Shown here piece by piece: positions 1-10,625 of a DNA stretch of 64,000 bases. The position numbers and the translations under genes were made by a program. How positions within the stretch are numbered: the stretch's first letter is position 1; each line of letters begins with the position of its first letter. This DNA is from Solanum dulcamara (Eukaryota; Streptophyta; Magnoliopsida; Solanales; Solanaceae): NCBI RefSeq assembly GCF_947179165.1, contig NC_077240.1, positions 51,706,501 through 51,770,500 of the forward strand. Reading direction: 5' to 3'. Below the pieces are notes generated by a model, which saw nothing but the letters and a program-made list of their open reading frames with translations, was not told where the DNA came from and did not search any database.

Positions 1-114
1 CTGAGTAATGATTGGATGTGTAAACTCTTATACCTAGAGACTCTTTGACACATCTTATGATGATATTCGAGAGATGGTTGTTACGTTACCAGGTTTTGTA
101 TGCACGTATATGCA

Positions 115-390
115 TTATTATATGTATAGGGATCGGGTCATACGTTCCTCGGCACTAACATGTTATATGTATAGAGATCGGGCCATATGTTTCTCAACAC
201 TAACATGTTATATGTATAAGGATCAGGTCGTACATTTCTCGGCACTAACGTATTATATATATGGATTGGGCCGAATGCTCCTTGACACTAATATATTATA
301 TGTGTAGGGATTGGGCCAGACGTTCTTCGGCACTAACCTATCATAACTATATGGATCGGGCTATACGTCCTATAACGCTAATAGTATGCA
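115..390 (+). repeat. About 45-bp minisatellite inside LTR
   Basis: Roughly six degenerate units follow one another. Each contains a variant of ggatcgggccatacgtt, then ctcggcactaa and a tatatgtat spacer. The same unit, trimmed to 40 bp, is amplified in the copy at 29440-29880 and on the minus strand at 55690-55985. The 77-codon open frame at 74-307 is produced by this repeat and is not a gene. Confidence 0.75.
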
Positions 391-574
391 TATGCCCACA
401 ATGATAAAATAATGCATTTGTAACATCGGGTCCCCAAGTGGGCCAGATACGATATGTGATAATGATATACATGACCTTACTTTGTAAGGTGAAGGTACAA
501 TACCCTATTAAATGCTATACTTTATTTCCTGCATGCCTACGTTAGTTGTTATCTCAGTTATGTTATGCTTATAT

Positions 575-650
575 ACTTAGTACAAATGTCGTACTTACCC
601 CCCTTTCTTTGGGGGGATGCGTTTCATATCTGCAGGTACAGACACAGATT
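575..650 (+). other. Conserved double-hairpin block near LTR 3' end
   Basis: A GTAC-centred inverted repeat (agtacaaatgtcgtact) is followed by CCCCCC-TTTCTTT-GGGGGG and then a tgcaggtac motif. Equivalent blocks lie near 21545-21605 (-), 30120-30185 (+), 48990-49055 (+), 55425-55480 (-), 56630-56685 (-) and 63830-63885 (-). Conservation across otherwise diverged LTRs suggests a function in the transcript or in 3' end formation, but that is inference. Confidence 0.6.
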
Positions 651-1080
651 TTGAGAGTCCGACAGCTTAGGATTCCACTTAGCAAGTTTGGAAGAAGCTC
701 TATTGATTCAGAGCCGAGTTTTAGTACCAAACCTCCTATGTATATATTTGTTTATTTAGGGGTACGATAGGGGCCCTGTCCCGCATATGTTACTATTAAT
801 ATACTTAGAGGTCTGTAGACATATGTGTGGGTTATACATTTAAATTCTGTTCAATTATGTCTACATGATATATTATAAATATTAAGATACTATGGCAGCC
901 TTGTCGGTTTGCACGCCCTTTCATTATAAGTTACAAATGAAAGAGGCTACAGGCATGAAAATGCTATGACCCAATGGGGTTCTTATGTATAGTTCTCATA
1001 TTGATCGTTACATTCGCTAGATACGTATATGGAGGCCTAGGTCGGACCTCAGTCGCGGCCCACGGGGTTGGCTCGTGATA

Positions 1081-2976
1081 ATTATCTTGAATCTTTTTGG
1101 AAAATTTGAGTTCGGAATATCGATCAGGGAGTCAAAACTTGCAGGAAAATAGTTTTGGTGGATTTTTATTACTCGTAGATCGAAAGATAGATTTCTCAAA
1201 AAATAGCACAAAATAGAAAGGTCCGCGACAAGTCTGAGTTGCGGACCTTGCTGTGTGTTTTTGGCCGAATTTAATTTTTAGTAAGGGCACTTTAGACTTT
1301 TCCCTAAATTGTTAGCTAATGAACCTAGACGTTTTGAGGACCTAATTCAATATATAAATTAACCTAAACCTATAATTCTATTTATTCTTCTACAATTCAC
1401 CTACTCAAATATTTCTCTCTCTACAAAAGACTCTCAAGGACTCCATTGAAGACTTCAAGTAAATTCACTCAAGCTCTCCATCAAAACTCTCAAGTTCTTT
1501 CAAATTAATTGGTGTTCTCACTTAAGATATGTGGGTATTGATTCATGGTCTCTTTCATCCATGAAGCCCAATCAATTTCTCAAGTTTTCTATCAAATTAA
1601 AGTATGGTATTTTATGGCTTTTATGATCTCTATTTCTATTGCATGAATTAGTATTCAAAGTATGATCATGAGTCTATTTTGATATACAATGATGGTTATT
1701 GCATTAAATTGAAGAGTTTTCCCATGAATTTTCCTATTTTGATTTCTAGGGTTTATTATATAAATTATGAGTATTTTGCATTATACTTCCAAGGGATATT
1801 ATCTTTATGAAATTACCTATGGGTTGATATAAAGTTTATGATCATGATTATTTTCAAGTTAATTTCATAATTTTCAAGTCAATTGATGATGCATTCATGT
1901 CTTATCCTAATTTCAAGTATAAGCTATGATCATAAATTTCCAAGTATGAATTATGTCTATGTAAGTATGATTGTAATGATGAAAGGACAATTTTCACATT
2001 ACAAGTATGTTATGAAAATGTGTAACTCTATGATTTTAAACTTATGATCATGACTATGATATATGAAATTATGATTTTTATGTTATCTATGTATTCCGTA
2101 GGATTTGACTTAGCACTAAATGTGGACATGAGGTGGGGGATCAAAATAAGGGGTCCTTATATAAAGACTCTTGTCTTAAAGCTATCTGCCACCATAGGAT
2201 TGCCTTCATGTCCTAGCTAGTGGATCCACATATAGCACATGCATGACCCTCTTAGAGGGAGACAGTCTACCTTGGCAAGTAGATTCCCCTTTTTCTTCAT
2301 TGAATGGGGAGACAACAGGATTTCATGTTATAGATCGCATGGTGTTATTATCGGTTATTGTTTCTATCCTACATATCTATGATCTCTTATGTATGCTACG
2401 ATTTTAAATTATGCTTTTAAAATGCTTTTGTCAATATTATTCTCCTTATGTCTTTACTTACCTCATCTTATAATGTGATTTACTTGACCATTGCATCGCA
2501 TGATTTACATTTCATGTCACGCCCATATACTTAGTATATTCCAATGTACCAATGCATACTTTTTGCCTACATTGTTTCATAATGTAGGGGTTGAGGTTGA
2601 GGATCACACTCATCTATGCGGTTAGTTAAGTTTTCCTATCACAGCGGTTGTGGCGAGTCCTTATTTATCGGGGACTATTTATCGAGCTAGTTATTATTTT
2701 CAAAGAATTTTTCTATGTTTCATATTGTGGGTGAGATAGGGACATGTCTTAGCCCCCGCCCATATTCATGAGTAGAGGCATCTAGTTGGAAAAATGTTTT
2801 GGGCTTATGTTGTCATGTGACATTCTTAAATTTCTATTCATAGTTTAAACTCTCTTATGATATTTCCGCTTTTGCTTTACCTTATGATTGCTTATGATAT
2901 GTACAAGAGGCTTGGTTAGAGCCCTTCGAGGTTTCAATCATCGTGTTACAACTAGGCCCTAGGTCAGGTCATGACA
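1081..2976 (+). repeat. LTR A, 5' LTR of first gypsy element (left part missing)
   Basis: This matches the units at 44435-46397 and 49453-51262 and, inverted, the solo LTR at 31741-33838. Shared landmarks include tttttggaaaatt near 1097, a TATA-like tatataaattaacc near 1352, the CT-rich stretch tatttctctctctac that follows it, and the block with gtggatccaca near 2220. It ends near 2976 in ggtcatgaca, the mirror of the TGTCATGACC terminus of the copy at 31741. The first roughly 70 bases of the LTR were cut off by the family C insertion. Confidence 0.75.
1345..1440 (+). promoter_or_regulatory. Probable LTR A promoter (TATA plus CT-rich start region)
   Basis: A TATA-like element (tatataaattaac) stands about 50 bases before a CT-rich tract (tttctctctctac), followed by ctctcaag. 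The same order and spacing occur in the copies near 44820 and 49676. This is the expected place for the retrotransposon promoter and transcript start; no expression evidence is available from sequence alone. Confidence 0.45.
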
Positions 2977-3303
2977 TATTGCCACATTCTATATCTTATG
3001 AATGCAATGTATGCTAAGATTGATTAGTTGGGTTCCCTCACATCCCGATTGTTATGTCTCCTCTTGGCCCTAGTTTGGTTCATGAAAAACTATGTATCAG
3101 AGCCAGATTTAGAATAATCCTAGGGAGTCTAACATGTTGCGTTAAGTATAAAATCTTATTCATTAGTGTGAAGCACACCACATTCATGAATGGGTGGCTA
3201 TGAAACATCTTAGTGACGTCTCACTTCTTTCATTATCTATGTCATTCTGTAAAAATGATCACTAAGTCTTTCCCTCTAATACTTGTTCTCTATAATTTTT
3301 AGA
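2977..3303 (+). other. Leader between LTR A and gag with primer-site-like motif
   Basis: This is the untranslated leader of the first gypsy element. The string tgtatcagagcc at 3093-3104 resembles the plant gypsy primer binding site complementary to initiator Met-tRNA (canonical tggtatcagagc). It lies about 115 bases after the apparent LTR end rather than directly next to it. Either an insertion separates them or the real LTR end is near 3090, where a second ggttcatga-like terminus is seen. Nothing else is recognised. Confidence 0.5.
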
Positions 3304-4330
3304 ATATGCCTCTATGAAGATACCTCGAAATGTTGTTGAGGAGGAGCAACAAGATCTGAATGATCCTATGAATGATCAAGACTCCAATACTAAGTTACGA
3401 GCGGCCCTTAAGTACTTGCTCAATCCATTACAGCTCAAGTTAACCCTGGGGTGGTTGCTACAGTCAACCTGAATATTGATATAGCGACAACAAGAGTTCA
3501 TGACTTCATGAGGATGAATCCTCTGGAGTTTTAGTGTTTCAAAGTTGATGACGATCCATAAGAGTTTTTTTGATAGCATCCATAAGATTGTGAAGTTCAT
3601 GGGGATTAGCATGGTTTAGAGGGCGGAGTTAGCCACTTACCAATTGAAGGGTTTTTCCCATATATGGTATGATCAATGGAAGAGTGAGAGGCCTATAGAG
3701 GCAGATCCTATGACTTGGGATGAGTTCAAAGGGGTATTTCTCTATCAGTGCTTCCCATTGGAGTTGAAGAAGGTCAAACTGCAATAGTTCATCAGCCTTA
3801 AGCAAGGTGGTATGAGTGTGAGGGAGTATGCCCTGAAGTTTAATCAATTGTAAAAGTATTCTCCATTCTTGATTGCTGACTCAAGAGCTTGTATGAGCAT
3901 GTTTGTATTGGGTGTGTCGGATATAGTCTCAAGAGAGTTCAAAATGTACATATCTACAATCATGACCTATGCGGAGAAAATAGATGGTGAAAAGCTTAAG
4001 GATAGGAATAGGGAGTCTAAGAGGCTAAAAACCAATGGTGGTGAGTTCTCACATGGTAAGTATGGAGGTGGTGGACGTTCTCATTTTCACAAAAAGTACT
4101 CCATTGAAGGATCTTCTAATGTCACTACCCCAAGGTTTGATAAGGATAGGGTGTCCAAACCTAAGCCTCAAAGAGGTTCTCCTATTGGCCAAGTTACTCC
4201 TGCATACAAGAAGTGTGGTAATAACCACAAGGATGAATGCCTAGCCAGTTTAAAAGGGTGTTAACATTGTGGTAAGCCAGGTTATCATACTAAAAAATGC
4301 AAGGTCAAATGTGGTCGTCCTCAAGACCAA
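3304..4330 (+). pseudogene. Gypsy gag, broken
   Basis: Remnant of the capsid/nucleocapsid gene of a Ty3/gypsy chromovirus. The likely start is the ATG at 3304, but a TGA appears four codons in and further stops and frameshifts follow. Recognisable pieces are the gag segment around 3640-3850 (the gag WYDQWKxxRP-like region near 3670) and a continuous stretch at 3869-4264. The latter ends in the CCHC region YKKCGNNHKDECL, followed after an in-frame stop by HCGKPGYHTKKC, so both knuckle halves are still readable. Gag packages element RNA into cytoplasmic virus-like particles. Protease sequence follows immediately, as in intact elements. Confidence 0.8.
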
Positions 4331-4379
4331 GTTACTTAAATTCAACCAAAGGGTGGTCAAGGCAATAATAGGTTTTATG

Positions 4380-4880
4380 CTTTTCATGGTTGGAAAGAGG
4401 TGGAGGACACTCCCAATGTTGTACCCGTATGGTACGGTTCTTTCACTCTGATTTTTATACCTTACTTGATCCGGGTGCAAATTTATCTTTTGTTTCCCTT
4501 TATATGGCCATTAGATTTGATGTTATCCCTGAAATGTTGTTAGAGCCTTTTTTTGTTTATACCCGTAGGTGAGTTAGTTATGGCTAAGAGAGTCTATAGA
4601 AGTTGTCGGATTACGATCTTCCCTAAAGTTACCCTATGTGATCTAGTTGAACTTGAGATGACCAATTTTGATGTTATCCATGGTATGGATTGGCTATATA
4701 CATGTTATGCTTCTATTGATTGTAGAACCCGAGTGTTTAAGTTCCAATTCCCGAATAAGCCGGTCCTAGAATGGAAGGGTAGCATTCCATGTTCAAAGGA
4801 CAATTTATTTCGTGCCTTAAAGCGTTGAAAATAATTTCCAAGGGTTGTATTTACCATCTTGTGAGGATTAGGGATGAGGA
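4380..4880 (+). pseudogene. Gypsy aspartic protease, broken
   Basis: A retropepsin-like segment continues from gag. The catalytic motif reads LLDPGANLSFVS near 4454 (LLDxGAxxSF in the family; glycine follows the altered third residue). A frameshift near 4555-4570 separates it from GELVMAKRVYRSC and DVIHGMDWLY, the conserved C-terminal protease motif (family consensus near DVILGMDWL). The enzyme normally cleaves the Gag-Pol polyprotein in the particle. Breaks show that it cannot be made intact here. Confidence 0.75.
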
Positions 4881-6310
4881 TTTTGAAGACCCTACTCTTG
4901 AGTCGTTCGCTATTGTAAATGAGTTTCCATATGTGTTTCCCAATGATCTACCTGGTCTTCCTCCCAAAAGGGGGATTGATTTTGGTATAGACCATCTTGC
5001 GAATGCTCAACCTATTTCTATTCCTCCTTATCGGATGACTTTGGTGGAATTAAGGGAGTTGAAAGATCAATTTAAAGACTTGTAAGACAAGGGTTTTATT
5101 TGGCCAAATATACCCCCATGGGGTGCTCACACATTGTTTGTTAGAAAGAAGGATGGTTCACTACGTATGTGCATTGAATATTGGCAATTAAATAAGGTAA
5201 CCATCAAGAATAAGTACCCAATTCCAACGATAAATGACCTTTTTGATCAATTGCAAGGTTTAAGTTACTTCTCCAAATTAGATCTTCCTTCTGATTATCA
5301 CCAATTGAGGGTGAGGGAGTGTGATATTCCCAAAATGGCATTTGAATAGGGTACGGCCATTATGAGTTCTTAGTTATATTATTTGGTTTGACCAATACCC
5401 CCGTGGCTTTTATGGACTTGATTAACTGGGTGTTCAAATAATATTTGGACATGTTTGTTATTTTGTTCATTGATAACATTTTGATTTACTCTAGGAATGA
5501 GGAGGACCATGTTAATCACTTGAGAATTGTATTGCAAACTCTAAGATATAGGCAAGTATTTGCCAAGTTCAACAAATGTGATTTTTGGTTAAGGAAAGTG
5601 GATTTTCTTGGTCACATTATGTCTCATCATGGAATTATGGTTGATCTTAAGAAAATTGAGGCGGTTAAGAATTAGCCTAGGCCATTATCTCGTTTGGATA
5701 TTAGGAGTTTCTTGGCCCTAGTAGGATACTATAGGAGATTTGTGGAAGAATTTTCATCTATCTCAAAACCTTTGACCAAGTTGACTATAAAAAAGGTGAA
5801 TTTTCAATGGTCTGAAGCATGTGGAAAGAGTTTTCAAGAGTTGAAAGATTGTCTCACTATCATCCCTATCTTAACCTTGCCGGAAAGGTCCTACAATTTC
5901 ATGGTATATTGTGATGCTTCAATGGTTGGTCTTGGTTGTGTATTGATGCAATATGGTAAATCAATAGCCTATTCTTCTATGCAACTTTAGTTGCACAAAA
6001 GGAATTATCTAATCCATGATCTTGAACTAGCGGCAATTGTGTTTGCTCTGAAGATTTGAAGACACTTTCTTCATGTTGTCCATAGGGATGTGTTCACCGA
6101 CCATAATAGTTTACAATATGTGTTTAAGCAAAATAATTTGAACCTTCAACATAGGAGATGGATTGAATTATTGAAGGACTATGACATGGGTGTATTGTAC
6201 CATCTGGGAAAAGCTAATGTGGTTGCCGATGCACTAAGTAGATTGTCCATGAGTAGTGTTGCACATATTGAGAAAGGTAATAAGGAATTGATCAAATATG
6301 TTCATTGATT
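4880..6310 (+). pseudogene. Gypsy reverse transcriptase and RNase H, broken
   Basis: RT begins with the FPNDLPGLPPKR motif near 4936 and the PPYRM motif near 5020, then DKGFI (near 5086), [12 protein letters not shown] (5137) and [15 protein letters not shown] (5212). The catalytic box near 5463 reads FIDNILIYS, so the second metal-binding aspartate of FIDD has become asparagine. The connection domain continues with GYYRRFVEEFS (5715). RNase H starts at NFMVYCDAS (5900) and includes FTDHNSLQYVFKQ (6093) and KANVVADALSRLS (6213). Stops interrupt the frame at several points (for example near 5080, 5347 and 5674). The domain order matches Ty3/gypsy chromoviruses. Confidence 0.85.
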
Positions 6311-7795
6311 GGAATATCTAGGTGTGTGGTTGGTTGACTCCAATGATTGAAGAGTTCTTGTTTATAATGGTTTGGAATAGTCTCTTGTAGCGAATGTTAA
6401 AGCTAAGAAAGAACATGATCCATTGTTAGTTGAGTTCAAGAAGTTGGGTACTGATAATGTCATTGAGGCTTTCTCCCAAGGGTGAGATCGTGTGCTACGT
6501 TACCAAGGTCGCTTTTGTGTACCTAATGTTGATGGGTTGTTAGAGTTGATATTGAATGAGGCCCATAATTCTTAATATTCGATTCATCCGGGTTCTACCA
6601 AGATGTATCATGATTTTAGGGAGGTGTATTGGTGGAATAAAATGAATTAGGACATAGCGGAGTTTGTAGCCAAGTTTCCAAATTGCCAACAAGTTAAAGT
6701 TGAGAATCAAACACCGGGAGATTTAGACAATATATTGAATTTCCTACTTGAAAGTGGGAGGTTGTGAATATAGACTTTGTAATGGGTTTACCTCGCACTA
6801 AGAAGAAACATGATTCTATTTGGGTTATTGTAGATCGGATGACCAAGTCTGCTGATTTTCTACTGGTTAAGACTTCCTATGGTACCGAAGATTACACTAA
6901 GTTGTATGTTCGTGAGTTGGTAAGACTTCATGGTGTTCCCTTTTCCATCATATCGGATCGAGGTACATAATTCACCTTACACTTTGGAAGTCATTTCAAA
7001 AGGGTCTCGATACAAAGGTTAAGTTAAATACCTCTTTTTATTCTCAAACCAACGGTCAAGCCGAAAGGATGATTCAAACTTTAGAGGATATGTTAAGGGC
7101 ATGTGTTATTGATTTTAAAGGAAGTTGGGATGAATATTTGCCATTAATTGAAATCTCCTATAATAATAGTTATCACTATAGCATCCAAATGGCTCCTTTC
7201 GAAACATTGTATGGGACGATATGTAGATCCCCGGTGGGATGGTTTGAAGTATTGAGATAGCCTTGATTTTTGCAGATTTAGTGATAGATGCTATGGAGTA
7301 GGTAAGACTCATGAGGTAGAGGTTGAAGACGGCCCAAAGTAGTTAAAGGTCCTATTCCGATGTTAGGAAAAGAGGGCTTGAATTTGAAGTGTATGATTGG
7401 GTCTATTTGAAAGTTTTACCCATGAAGGGTGTAATGCATTTGGGTAAGAAAGGTAAATTGAGTCCTAGATATGTTGGACCTTATAAGATATTGAGACGTG
7501 TTGGCAAGGTGTCTTAGGAGTTAGATTTGCAACTTGAGTTAGATATGGTTCACCCGGTGTTTCATATGTCTATGTTGAGAAAGCTCGTGGGTGATCCAAC
7601 TTCCACTATGCCATTTGAAAATGTAGTTGTCGAAGAGAACTTGACTTAAGAAAAATTTTTGCTGCAAATATTAGACCGCCAAGTTAAGAAGTTAAGAAAC
7701 AAAGAAGTTGTGTGTGTCAAAGTTTTATGGAGAAATCAACAAGTAGAAAGTGCTACTTGGGAGGCGAAGGCGGATATGACGAAATGATACACGTA
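6311..7795 (+). pseudogene. Gypsy integrase with chromodomain-like C terminus, broken
   Basis: The HHCC domain is visible near 6580-6700 (SIHPGSTKMYHDF, then PNCQQVKVEN), with the first cysteine of the CC pair replaced by phenylalanine. The catalytic core follows: MNIDFVMGLPRTKKKHDSIW (6764), VRLHGVPFSIISDRGT (6922), then, after a frameshift, AERMIQTLEDMLRACV (about 7057-7104). The C-terminal part has GKLSPRYVGPYKILRRVGKV near 7450, HPVFHMSML near 7552 and the chromodomain-like VKVLWRNQQVESATWEAKAD near 7720. A chromodomain at this place is the hallmark of chromoviruses and directs insertion to heterochromatin. Several stops are present. Confidence 0.85.
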
Positions 7796-8067
7796 CCTCT
7801 TTCCCTCTACTCAAGCCTAATATAGTAGGTTGTTCTTATTCAAGATTAATCAAACAATTACGTATCCAGTTCCTCCTATGTCATTCATAAGCATGCATGT
7901 TCATGAAATATGATTTTAAAGTCATGATTTTATGTTAATTTGAATTTTTCATGTTCTATGCATTTTAAGGTGTCATCATGTTCATGTTGGGTTGCTAGTC
8001 CTCTTTCCGTGTCCTCATATGATAATTTAATCTCATTCAAGGATGAATGTTTGCAAAGTGGATATAT
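7796..8067 (+). other. 3' untranslated stretch and polypurine tract region of first gypsy element
   Basis: Non-coding spacer between integrase and the 3' LTR. At 8037-8067 lies cattcaaggatgaatg followed by a purine-rich run, a decayed form of the conserved cattcgaggacgaatgttc motif plus polypurine tract that primes plus-strand DNA synthesis in these elements. It lies directly against the TGTAAGACCC start of the LTR. Confidence 0.65.
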
Positions 8068-8490
8068 TGTAAGACCCCGGAAGTAAGAGAGTTGGAACAC
8101 AAAAGAAATCCATAAAATTATGACTGACTTCAACCTTACGAGCCACTCTACAACTAGTACACAGTCCCACAACTCATAGGAATGAGTCATGGTGTGACCC
8201 TTCGTAGTTGAACAAGGCCAACCTCAAAGAAGGATCTTATGACTCATGTTTATGGTCTGTAATACTTTAGATGACCCATAGACACAACTCGTAGGTACAC
8301 TTCATAGGAAAAGTCTCAGAAGTCCCTCAAGGTTAAGTCTATGACTTGACAAGATGAATCGTAGAAGTCGTTACGGGTCGTTGGAATAACTCATAACAAA
8401 ACATCAGATACCTATGTAATTTTAGGTTTTAGAGACCTGCAGGATGAGTCTATGTTATGAATCGTAGAAAACATAATGGGTCATGAAAAC
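8068..8490 (+). repeat. Type D LTR start, truncated
   Basis: The LTR begins TGTAAGACCCC directly after the polypurine region and carries several ctcataggaa/cgtagg-like motifs typical of type D sequence here (also 11962-12315, 19331-20755 and 35324-35425). It does not resemble the LTR A sequence at the 5' end of the same element, so the element is a mosaic. Similarity to LTR stops near 8490, where minus-strand gypsy sequence begins. Confidence 0.6.
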
Positions 8491-10523
8491 TTTAAAAACT
8501 CATTCAATTAACTGGCTATCATTCCACTTAATAATTGGCTCAATTTGAAACTAAAATTTGACAACTGGAGTTCTACAATTGACTGAGGCATAACAACCAA
8601 AGACAGTCTATACCTAGAATGACATAAAAATCTATCATATCAATCTCAACTAAGTTGTATAAGGTGTTTTTATGATCGATTGAAAATGTACCATCCCTAT
8701 AAACACTCTTAACAAGAATGGACTCATCAGTATGAGTAGAGACATTGAAAGGCTCTAAATGGCGTTAGAGATGGACACATAACTCCATATCTAAATATGG
8801 AGTCACCAAGGACAAAGTTGCACATGGATAAAGTAAAACATAGACATCAACAAATATGAATTTAAGCATACTAGTGATGACATCTAACTAGTTCTCCATA
8901 ACTTTGGGACTACCAATGGAATACAAGCGGTTTAAACCTTTGCCTGTCCCTAAAGTAGTACCCCTTTGGGCAACTCTCCCAGATGATGTTGATGTTGCTG
9001 AAGATTGAGCCTTATTTCCCCTATTACCTTGTGTTTCCAATAAGCAGCCTCTCATATAGTGAACCATCTGGCCACATATGTAAGAACCACTAGTGTCATC
9101 GTAATACTACCCCAAATGGAGTCTACCACAGTTACAACAAGAGGATTTACGTGAAGAACCTTGGGACACACTCCTCAAGTTTTAGAACCCTAAGCTATGA
9201 AATTATGCCATCGTTACACTCTCCCAAATAGAGTCTACCACCCTTACAACAAGGGGATTTACGTGAAGAACCTTGGGCCACACTCCTCGAGTCTGAGAAC
9301 CCTAAGCTATGGAATTATGGTTACATTGTGACCTATGGTTATTCTAGTTGTTCATTTCCGATGCACTTGCTAATGATGGTGCATAGCCCAAAGACCTTCC
9401 CGAAAAGAAGGACCGGTTGCATTTGTCACTCTTCTTGTGGTTAGACTCATTCCCTGCAAACCCTACTCTCTTGTGGTGGTGCTTCTCCCTATCTTTATTT
9501 TTATACTCCTTAACCTATTGTGCATACACCATGAGTTTGTAGGTGTCGTTAGAAATTAGTAAGGTAGTATTACACTCATTTTTTACATATTTACCTAGGC
9601 CAGAGAAAAACTTCCTCATCTATGACCTCACATTAGGAACCATCTCTGGAGAATACCTGGATAGCTGGATGAATTTAGAACTGTATTCTTTTACTGTCAA
9701 CTCCTCTTGTTTCATATTAATGAAGTCTTCCACCTTCGTTTCCCTCAACTCTCAATAAAAGAAGTGGTATAGGAATGCACTCTCGAACTCATGCCAAATA
9801 GTAGGCTCAGCATCTTGACCACAACTCCCATGCCACTAGTTGTACCAAACATTAGCCATATATGTGAGCTAAAAAGAAACAATCTCAACTCCCTAAGACT
9901 CAATAGCATACATGGCCTTAAGAATTTTCTACATCTCATTAATAAGATTCTGGGATCTTCTTCAACCTTGGACCTAGTTAAGACCGGTAGGTTCATCCTA
10001 AAGAAGTCTCTAATCTTCATAGCAGCTGAATGACCTCGGGAGATAGATATAGTGACTGCAATGCTTTGATGGTGTGATTGGGAAGCCATCAAATAATTTA
10101 ACATACTGATAACTACGATAAACTCCACCTCAGAAATAGGGAAGGGCTGAGTAGGATATGTCTTTGGAACCTGACCTCTTGATTACCATTGTCAACATCT
10201 TTCTAGATACTCGAGCTCTATTCCTTGTATGTATTCCCAATATTTGAGGCATGGTAGTTTGTGGGATCTTAGTGTTGGAGATGTTTCTCATACTGACGGT
10301 GCAGTTTTAAGGCATGATTTTAAAACTTGTAACCGCACTAGTGAGAAGAAACTTTTCTAGAGTTCTACTTTGTCACATGAATTTATATTATGAAAGAAGT
10401 GAGACAATTTCTAAAGTCATGTAGCCTCCAATTTATAGAAGTTTCATGCTTCACACCAACTAGGAGGACTCTACTAGGCTCGACTTCATAGAAATCCTGA
10501 ACTCTATGCTCTGATACAAAGTT
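8491..10523 (-). pseudogene. Minus-strand gypsy gag and protease, broken
   Basis: Read on the minus strand from the primer site at 10509-10520, this is a gag gene followed by protease. The gag N-terminal region includes RDFFRMNLPVLTRSKVEEDP in the 127-codon open frame at 9745-10128. The CCHC knuckle region lies near 9050-9150 and protease sequence runs to about 8490. The same sequence, also on the minus strand, occupies 25691-27170, which confirms the gene order. Multiple stops and a local duplication (see 9098-9320) show that it is dead. The RT that should follow is absent because the type D LTR abuts it. Confidence 0.7.
9098..9320 (-). repeat. 113-bp tandem duplication in decayed gag
   Basis: Two adjacent copies both contain ggatttacgtgaagaacctt and ctaagctatg, offset by about 113 bp, over the zinc-knuckle region of the minus-strand gag. 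The related gag at 26260-26400 has only one copy, so this is a local duplication in the dead copy. Confidence 0.65.
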
Positions 10524-10625
10524 TGTCACACCTTTAGTCTACATACTAAGCATGGCTGACACTCAGAAACCACTGTTGGTTCCCAAGAGAACCCTTGCAA
10601 ACATGATGAACAAGAATATTAATCA
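10509..10625 (-). other. Primer binding site and short LTR remnant, minus strand
   Basis: On the minus strand tttgtatcagagc (10509-10521) directly follows an LTR terminus; on the plus strand that terminus reads TGTCACACC from 10524. This fits the initiator Met-tRNA primer site at the start of an element read leftwards, with gag beginning just downstream. Only about 100 bases of the LTR survive before integrase sequence from another copy begins. Confidence 0.6.

Larger units (their letters stand above)
1..1080 (+). repeat. Family C LTR, 3' portion only
   Basis: This is the right-hand end of a long gypsy-type LTR whose start lies left of the window. The same sequence recurs in the family C copies at 27171-30610 (+) and 54960-56159 (-); its 3' part also matches 46552-49452 (+), 21172-24037 (-) and 56160-59625 (-). 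Shared blocks are the tandem ATCGGGCC-type repeat, the paired GTAC and C-run/G-run hairpin near 575-620, the GGCAGCCTTGTCGG block near 895 and the terminal GGGGTTGG. The final bases are gtgata where other copies end gtgaca, so the terminal CA has mutated. Sequence to the right (attatcttgaatc) is LTR A, so this copy was inserted into LTR A. No coding capacity is expected; small open frames here are incidental. Confidence 0.8.

Noticed and set aside
3304..7795. Endogenous pararetrovirus rather than gypsy element
   Set aside because: An integrase with HHCC, catalytic core and chromodomain-like tail is present after RNase H, and LTRs and a polypurine tract flank the region; pararetroviruses lack these.
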